NCBI RefSeq assembly: GCF_003143855.1
Contig: NZ_QFRK01000019.1
Span: 42,761-106,760 of the forward strand
Source: Streptomyces sp. NWU339
GTDB taxonomy: Bacteria; Actinomycetota; Actinomycetes; Streptomycetales; Streptomycetaceae
Reading direction: 5' to 3'
Length of the DNA stretch: 64,000 nucleotides
Shown here: piece by piece, positions 61,001 to 64,000 of the stretch
Layout: the number at the start of each line of letters is the position of its first letter
How positions within the stretch are numbered: position 1 is the first letter of the stretch
The notes under the pieces: model-generated
Seen by the model: the letters and a program-made list of their open reading frames with translations, nothing else
What the model was told of the DNA's origin: nothing
The model's database searches: none
Position numbers and translations under genes: made by a program

Positions 61001-61200
61001 CCGGTAGCGCCAGTCCTGGAAGGTGGCGGGTGGCAGCGAGTCGATGAGGACGTCGCGGATGACCCCGTCACCGAGTGCGGTGGTCATGCCGAGAGCGACC
61101 CACGCCGACCACATCCAGCCGTGCGGTGCGCACGGCCGTCGGCGCTCCGTTGAGTCCGAAGGCGAAGGCGCCGTTCAGGTCGAGGGCGGCCAACGGCGGC
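61001..61200 (-). pseudogene. TRIC-family (UPF0126) cation channel, N-terminal remnant
   Basis: Two frames give LAALDLNGAFAFGLNGAPTAVRTARLDVVGV and, after a frameshift near 61095, ALGMTTALGDGVIRDVLIDSLPPATFQDWRY. This matches the first repeat of trimeric intracellular cation channel proteins (DLxGTFxFAxSGA ... GGGxIRDxL...PPAxxxDWRY). The rest of the channel is replaced by the SH3 remnant. Confidence 0.65.
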
Positions 61201-61335
61201 AGTTCGGAAGCCAATCCCGGCCTGCATACACGCCGGGATCACCACAGAATCGCATTTCCGGCACAGGTAAAAGCAAAGTGTCACAATCAGGAAGTGATCG
61301 GGGATACGCATCGGCGCGCATGCCATGGAGGGGTC

Positions 61336-62586
61336 ATGACCGCTACCACCTCGTGCGAAACCGTCGTACTGGTAGCTGAGCGGAGCTGGGACGGGCTGGC
61401 CGAGACACCGTCCGGCCACACCGAGATCGCGGTCCGCGGCGGGCGTATCACCGAGGTCGGCGACCATGTGGAGCGAGGCGCGGGACAGGTGGTCGAGCTC
61501 GGTGAGCGCATGCTGCTCCCCGGCTTCATCGACTGCCACATCCACACCACGATGGACCCTTCCGCCCTGCTCACCGCGTTCGCCGCCGACCCGGCCACGG
61601 TCATCGCCCTACGAGCCCTGCCGGTGCTGCGCGATCTGCTTGACCGCGGGTTCACCACGGTGCGTGACCTGGCCACCTTCGCCGACCAACCGATCACGCT
61701 CTACCTGCGCGATGCCCTCGCCCAGGGCCTGGTCACCGGACCGCGCATGCTCGTGGCCCCGCACCTGATCTCGGCCCGCGGCGCACACGGGGACCTCTCC
61801 ACGCTGCTCGCCCCCGAGTACGGCCGCGAGATCGGTGTACTCGCCGATGGGCCCGCCGCCGTCACCCGAGCCGTGCGCGAGGAGATCCGCGCCGGCGCGG
61901 ACTGGATCAAGTTCGGTGCCACCGGCGGGTTCGGCACCCCCACCGACGATCCCGGGCAGGCCACCTACTCCCAGGCCGAGATGGACTCGCTGGTGGCCAC
62001 CGCCGCCGACCTGGGCGTGCCGTGCACCCCGCACGCCTACGGCGACGAGGGCGTCGCCCGCGCCGTACGGGCCGGGGTGCGGTCCATCGAGCACGGCAAC
62101 CTCGCCTCGGCCGAGACACTGTCCCTCATGCAGCAGCAAGGGGTGTTCCTCGTCCCCACCCAGTTCATGGTCGTCGACGCGCTCGATCACCTCGGCGACG
62201 ATGACTACTGGCAGGGCAAGGCCCCCGCCGAGCGGGAGAAGTTCCACCGCTACGCCGACCAACTCCGTGACAGCGCCCGCAACGTCGCCGCCAGCGACGT
62301 GCGCATCGCCTTCGGCACCGACGCCGGCATGTTCCCCCACCGCCGGAACGGGAACGAGTTCCCCGCCATGGTGGAGAGTGGCATCACCCCGCTACGGGTG
62401 CTGCGCGCCGCCACCAGTACCGCCGCCGACCTGCTGCAACGGCCCGACCTGGGCCGCATCCGGTCCGGCGCCACCGCAGACCTGATCGCCCTGCCCGGCA
62501 ACCCCTTCGACGACATCAACGCCACCACCGGCGTCGACTTCGTCATGCACGACGGCACTCTCCACCGCGGGGCCGTCCCGGCATGA
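61336..62586 (+). CDS. Amidohydrolase (imidazolonepropionase-like, COG1228)
   Basis: 416 residues, metal-dependent TIM barrel. Zinc-type ligands His68 and His70 (GFIDCHIHTT), Lys in DWIKFGATGG, His in CTPHAYGDE, His in SIEHGN and Asp in FGTDAGMFPHR are all present. This subgroup contains Xaa-Pro and Xaa-Arg dipeptidases and organophosphate or carbamate hydrolases; the substrate cannot be named. No signal peptide. GGAGGGG lies 4 bases before the ATG. Confidence 0.9.
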   Translation: MTATTSCETVVLVAERSWDGLAETPSGHTEIAVRGGRITEVGDHVERGAGQVVELGERMLLPGFIDCHIHTTMDPSALLTAFAADPATVIALRALPVLRDLLDRGFTTVRDLATFADQPITLYLRDALAQGLVTGPRMLVAPHLISARGAHGDLSTLLAPEYGREIGVLADGPAAVTRAVREEIRAGADWIKFGATGGFGTPTDDPGQATYSQAEMDSLVATAADLGVPCTPHAYGDEGVARAVRAGVRSIEHGNLASAETLSLMQQQGVFLVPTQFMVVDALDHLGDDDYWQGKAPAEREKFHRYADQLRDSARNVAASDVRIAFGTDAGMFPHRRNGNEFPAMVESGITPLRVLRAATSTAADLLQRPDLGRIRSGATADLIALPGNPFDDINATTGVDFVMHDGTLHRGAVPA

Positions 62587-62699
62587 GGCGCCAGAACCCG
62601 GGAGGGCGGGGAGTGTCTGACTTGTCGAATCGACCGCAGGCGCTCGGTCTGCAGCCGTGGCGTCCAGGGTGCCGGTCGGCACGGGCTCGTGTGGTGTCC

Positions 62700-62896
62700 T
62701 GCCGCCCTGCGGGCCGGCTCATGATCAGCGTGCCGCCGCCGTCCGGCACGGGCGCGTCCCCGACCGGGACTTCCACGTCCGGCTGACCGCCGAGGCGGAC
62801 CGCGGGCGGCTGCGCCTGGAGGTCACCGACCGCCGCTCCGGGCCCGGCAAGACCGTGTGGGCGTCCGTGAGCGTGATCCGCCCTTCAGCGAAATGA
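62700..62896 (+). pseudogene. ATP-binding (HATPase, anti-sigma-type) protein remnant
   Basis: Within the 406-bp gap after the amidohydrolase a frame reads AVRHGRVPDRDFHVRLTAE and RLRLEVTDRRSGPG, which matches the N-box and following strand of the small RsbW-like ATP-binding proteins abundant in streptomycetes (NAVxHG...FxLRL...LRVEVTD). The start and the ATP-lid part are missing, and it stops at 62896. Confidence 0.55.
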
Positions 62897-62992
62897 CCCC
62901 GCCGAGCGCGCGGCCCGCAGCGGCCTGGAACCCAACTCACCCACAGGTACCGGCCATGCCGCTCAGTCCGACGGCTGCTTATCCTTGTGGCC

Positions 62993-63610
62993 ATGACTGC
63001 TCAGCCTCCGAAGCCCTCTCCGCGCCCTGCTCCACCGGGAGAGCTCCGCGCCTCTCACGACGACCGGGAAGCAGTGGTGGAGCAGCTGCGCGATGCGGCA
63101 GCCGAGGGGCGAATCGACCTCGATGAGCTGGATTCGCGCCTGGAGCAGGCGCTGAAGTCCAAGACTTACGCCGAGTTGGCCGTCCTGACCGCCGACTTGC
63201 CGAGGATGAATTCCGCTGAGAACCTGCCGCCGCTGGTGCTCAAGGGCGGCATGTACGGCGCGTCTCGAGGCCCCGGGCGCTGGGAGGTTCCCGGGCGCGT
63301 GATCGCTCACGGAGGCTTGGGGGGTGTGAAGGTCGACTTCACCCGGGTCGAGTGCCGCCTCACGGAGGTCGCGGTGGAGGCGTACGGGGAGACAGCCGGT
63401 GTCACGATCGTCATCCCCGAGGGCTGGGCCGCAGACACCAGCGGCATGGATCCCGGCATCGGCGGCCTGAGGGACAAGACCACTCCCGACCGGCTTCCGG
63501 GAACTCCGCTGATCCGGCTCACCGGGTCCGGCGGCATGGCGGGAGTGGTCATCCGCCACCCCAACCTCTGGGAACGGCGCAAGCTGCACAGCAATCCGAC
63601 GCCGGACTAG
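62993..63610 (+). CDS. DUF1707 domain protein
   Basis: 205 residues. DUF1707 (SHOCT-like) at about 18-69: LRASHDDREAVVEQLRDAAAEGRIDLDELDSRLEQALKSKTYAELAVLTADL. The remainder is a beta-rich domain (GVKVDFTRVECRLTEVAVEAYGETAGVTIVIPEGWAADTSG) like the DUF2154/LiaF C-terminal fold. Cytoplasmic, no membrane segment. DUF1707 proteins may respond to envelope stress, but this is not established here. ATG 62993 or GTG 62987. Confidence 0.8.
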   Translation: MTAQPPKPSPRPAPPGELRASHDDREAVVEQLRDAAAEGRIDLDELDSRLEQALKSKTYAELAVLTADLPRMNSAENLPPLVLKGGMYGASRGPGRWEVPGRVIAHGGLGGVKVDFTRVECRLTEVAVEAYGETAGVTIVIPEGWAADTSGMDPGIGGLRDKTTPDRLPGTPLIRLTGSGGMAGVVIRHPNLWERRKLHSNPTPD

Positions 63611-63653
63611 GTGCTGCATCAAGCAACGTTCGCCCTGTTGTCGGCTGACGGTG

Positions 63654-64000
63654 TCAGCTCGTGCTGAGTGGCGCGGTTTTCTCAACGTCGAGCTGGTGGT
63701 CGGCCCAGACGTAGCTTTCGGGCAGCAAGTCGGTGATCAGGACGGTTCGGATGCGGTCGCCCTCGCCGACGATGACCTTCAGGGCAGGGAAGTAGTCGAG
63801 AAGGACCTGGCGGCACCGGCCACACGGGGGGACAACCCCCCGGTCGCGGGCGCCCACGGCGACGATGGTGTCCAGCTCGTAGGCGCCCTGGGCGGCTGCC
63901 GCGCCGATGAGGACCAACTCGGCGCAGGGTCCTCCGGTGAGGTGGTAGGCGTTCCCCGCGGTGACGAGCCGGCCGTCCCGGGCGCGGGGTGCGGCTGCCA
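63654..64000 (-). CDS. Cytidine deaminase-like protein (5' end beyond the window)
   Basis: At least 114 residues of a zinc-dependent nucleoside deaminase. Motifs GGPCAELVLIGAA (CAE with catalytic Glu) and VVPPCGRCRQVLLDYFP (PCxxC) give a Cys/Cys/Cys zinc site. The C-terminal LLPESYVW is the end seen in many cytidine deaminases (LLPxxF). Blasticidin-S deaminase has the same CAE and PCGxC pattern and is an alternative. The gene starts upstream of position 64000 on the minus strand. Confidence 0.88.
   Translation of the reverse strand, partial: AAAPRARDGRLVTAGNAYHLTGGPCAELVLIGAAAAQGAYELDTIVAVGARDRGVVPPCGRCRQVLLDYFPALKVIVGEGDRIRTVLITDLLPESYVWADHQLDVEKTAPLSTS

Noticed and set aside
60657..61007. 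116-codon plus-strand frame between glycosidase and amidohydrolase
   Set aside because: It runs through the perfect terminator hairpin and the antisense SH3 remnant and has no domain match.

Overview
The window looks like chromosomal DNA of a Streptomyces species. This is inferred from the very high GC content with GC-rich third codon positions, frequent GTG starts, 4-bp ATGA/GTGA stop-start overlaps, and Streptomyces-type families (MalR-like LacI repressor, XRE/MmyB regulators, OpcA, DUF2510, DUF1707, DUF5996). No rRNA, tRNA, CRISPR array or intact mobile element was seen.

Region by region. 1-3.7 kb: protocatechuate catabolic operon pcaH-pcaG-pcaB-pcaL (start cut off by the window edge), facing a large AAA/TPR protein that lacks the usual LuxR output domain. 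6.8-11.1 kb: small membrane and redox genes (DUF2510 protein, a membrane gene split by an apparent 1-nt frameshift, a ferredoxin with a Cys-rich HTH regulator, a small membrane protein, a DUF5996 protein). 11.2-18.4 kb: five-gene minus-strand alpha-glucan operon (lipoprotein sugar binder, two permeases, GH13 alpha-glucosidase, secreted GH87-like alpha-1,3-glucanase); the GH13 gene carries an in-frame 51-bp tandem repeat. 18.4-22.5 kb: a decayed zone with an IS5-type transposase remnant, a twice-frameshifted GtrB-like glycosyltransferase in front of an intact polytopic membrane protein, and broken NfeD and flotillin genes. 22.5-31 kb: a secreted PIG-L deacetylase, a MalR-like repressor with a perfect palindrome in front of it, a split-looking MmyB/XRE regulator pair, an Sfp-type phosphopantetheinyl transferase with a metallophosphoesterase, and an ATP-grasp enzyme. 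31-37 kb: GH4 and GH38 glycosidases divergent from a secreted GH16+CBM6 glucanase that has a LacI-type palindrome. 37.5-41.6 kb: zwf-opcA-gnd (oxidative pentose phosphate pathway) and a histidine phosphatase. 41.6-46.8 kb: a quinate/shikimate catabolic locus (QuiC-type dehydratase, AroE-like dehydrogenase, TetR regulator, ShiA-like transporter) with two matching candidate operators; its product, protocatechuate, is the substrate of the pca genes at the window start. 46.8-48.7 kb: F420/FMN-type oxidoreductase and a beta-lactamase-fold hydrolase.

48.7-56.0 kb is the most interesting part. It holds a GTP cyclohydrolase of the GCH III type (Met120 where GCH II has Tyr), a divergent creatininase-family amidohydrolase, and a translationally coupled minus-strand operon of a PTPS/QueD-fold protein lacking its normal catalytic residues, a glycosyltransferase, a methyltransferase and a flippase-like membrane protein. 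A medium-chain dehydrogenase and a CDP-alcohol phosphatidyltransferase flank it. Together they suggest an uncharacterised pathway from a formylated pyrimidine to a glycosylated, methylated and perhaps lipid-linked product.

56.1-64 kb: CooC-like P-loop ATPase, a hypothetical protein, a Tat-exported MGH1-like glycosidase with a discoidin domain, remnants of SH3 and TRIC-channel genes, an amidohydrolase, a HATPase remnant, a DUF1707 protein and a cytidine deaminase cut by the window end.
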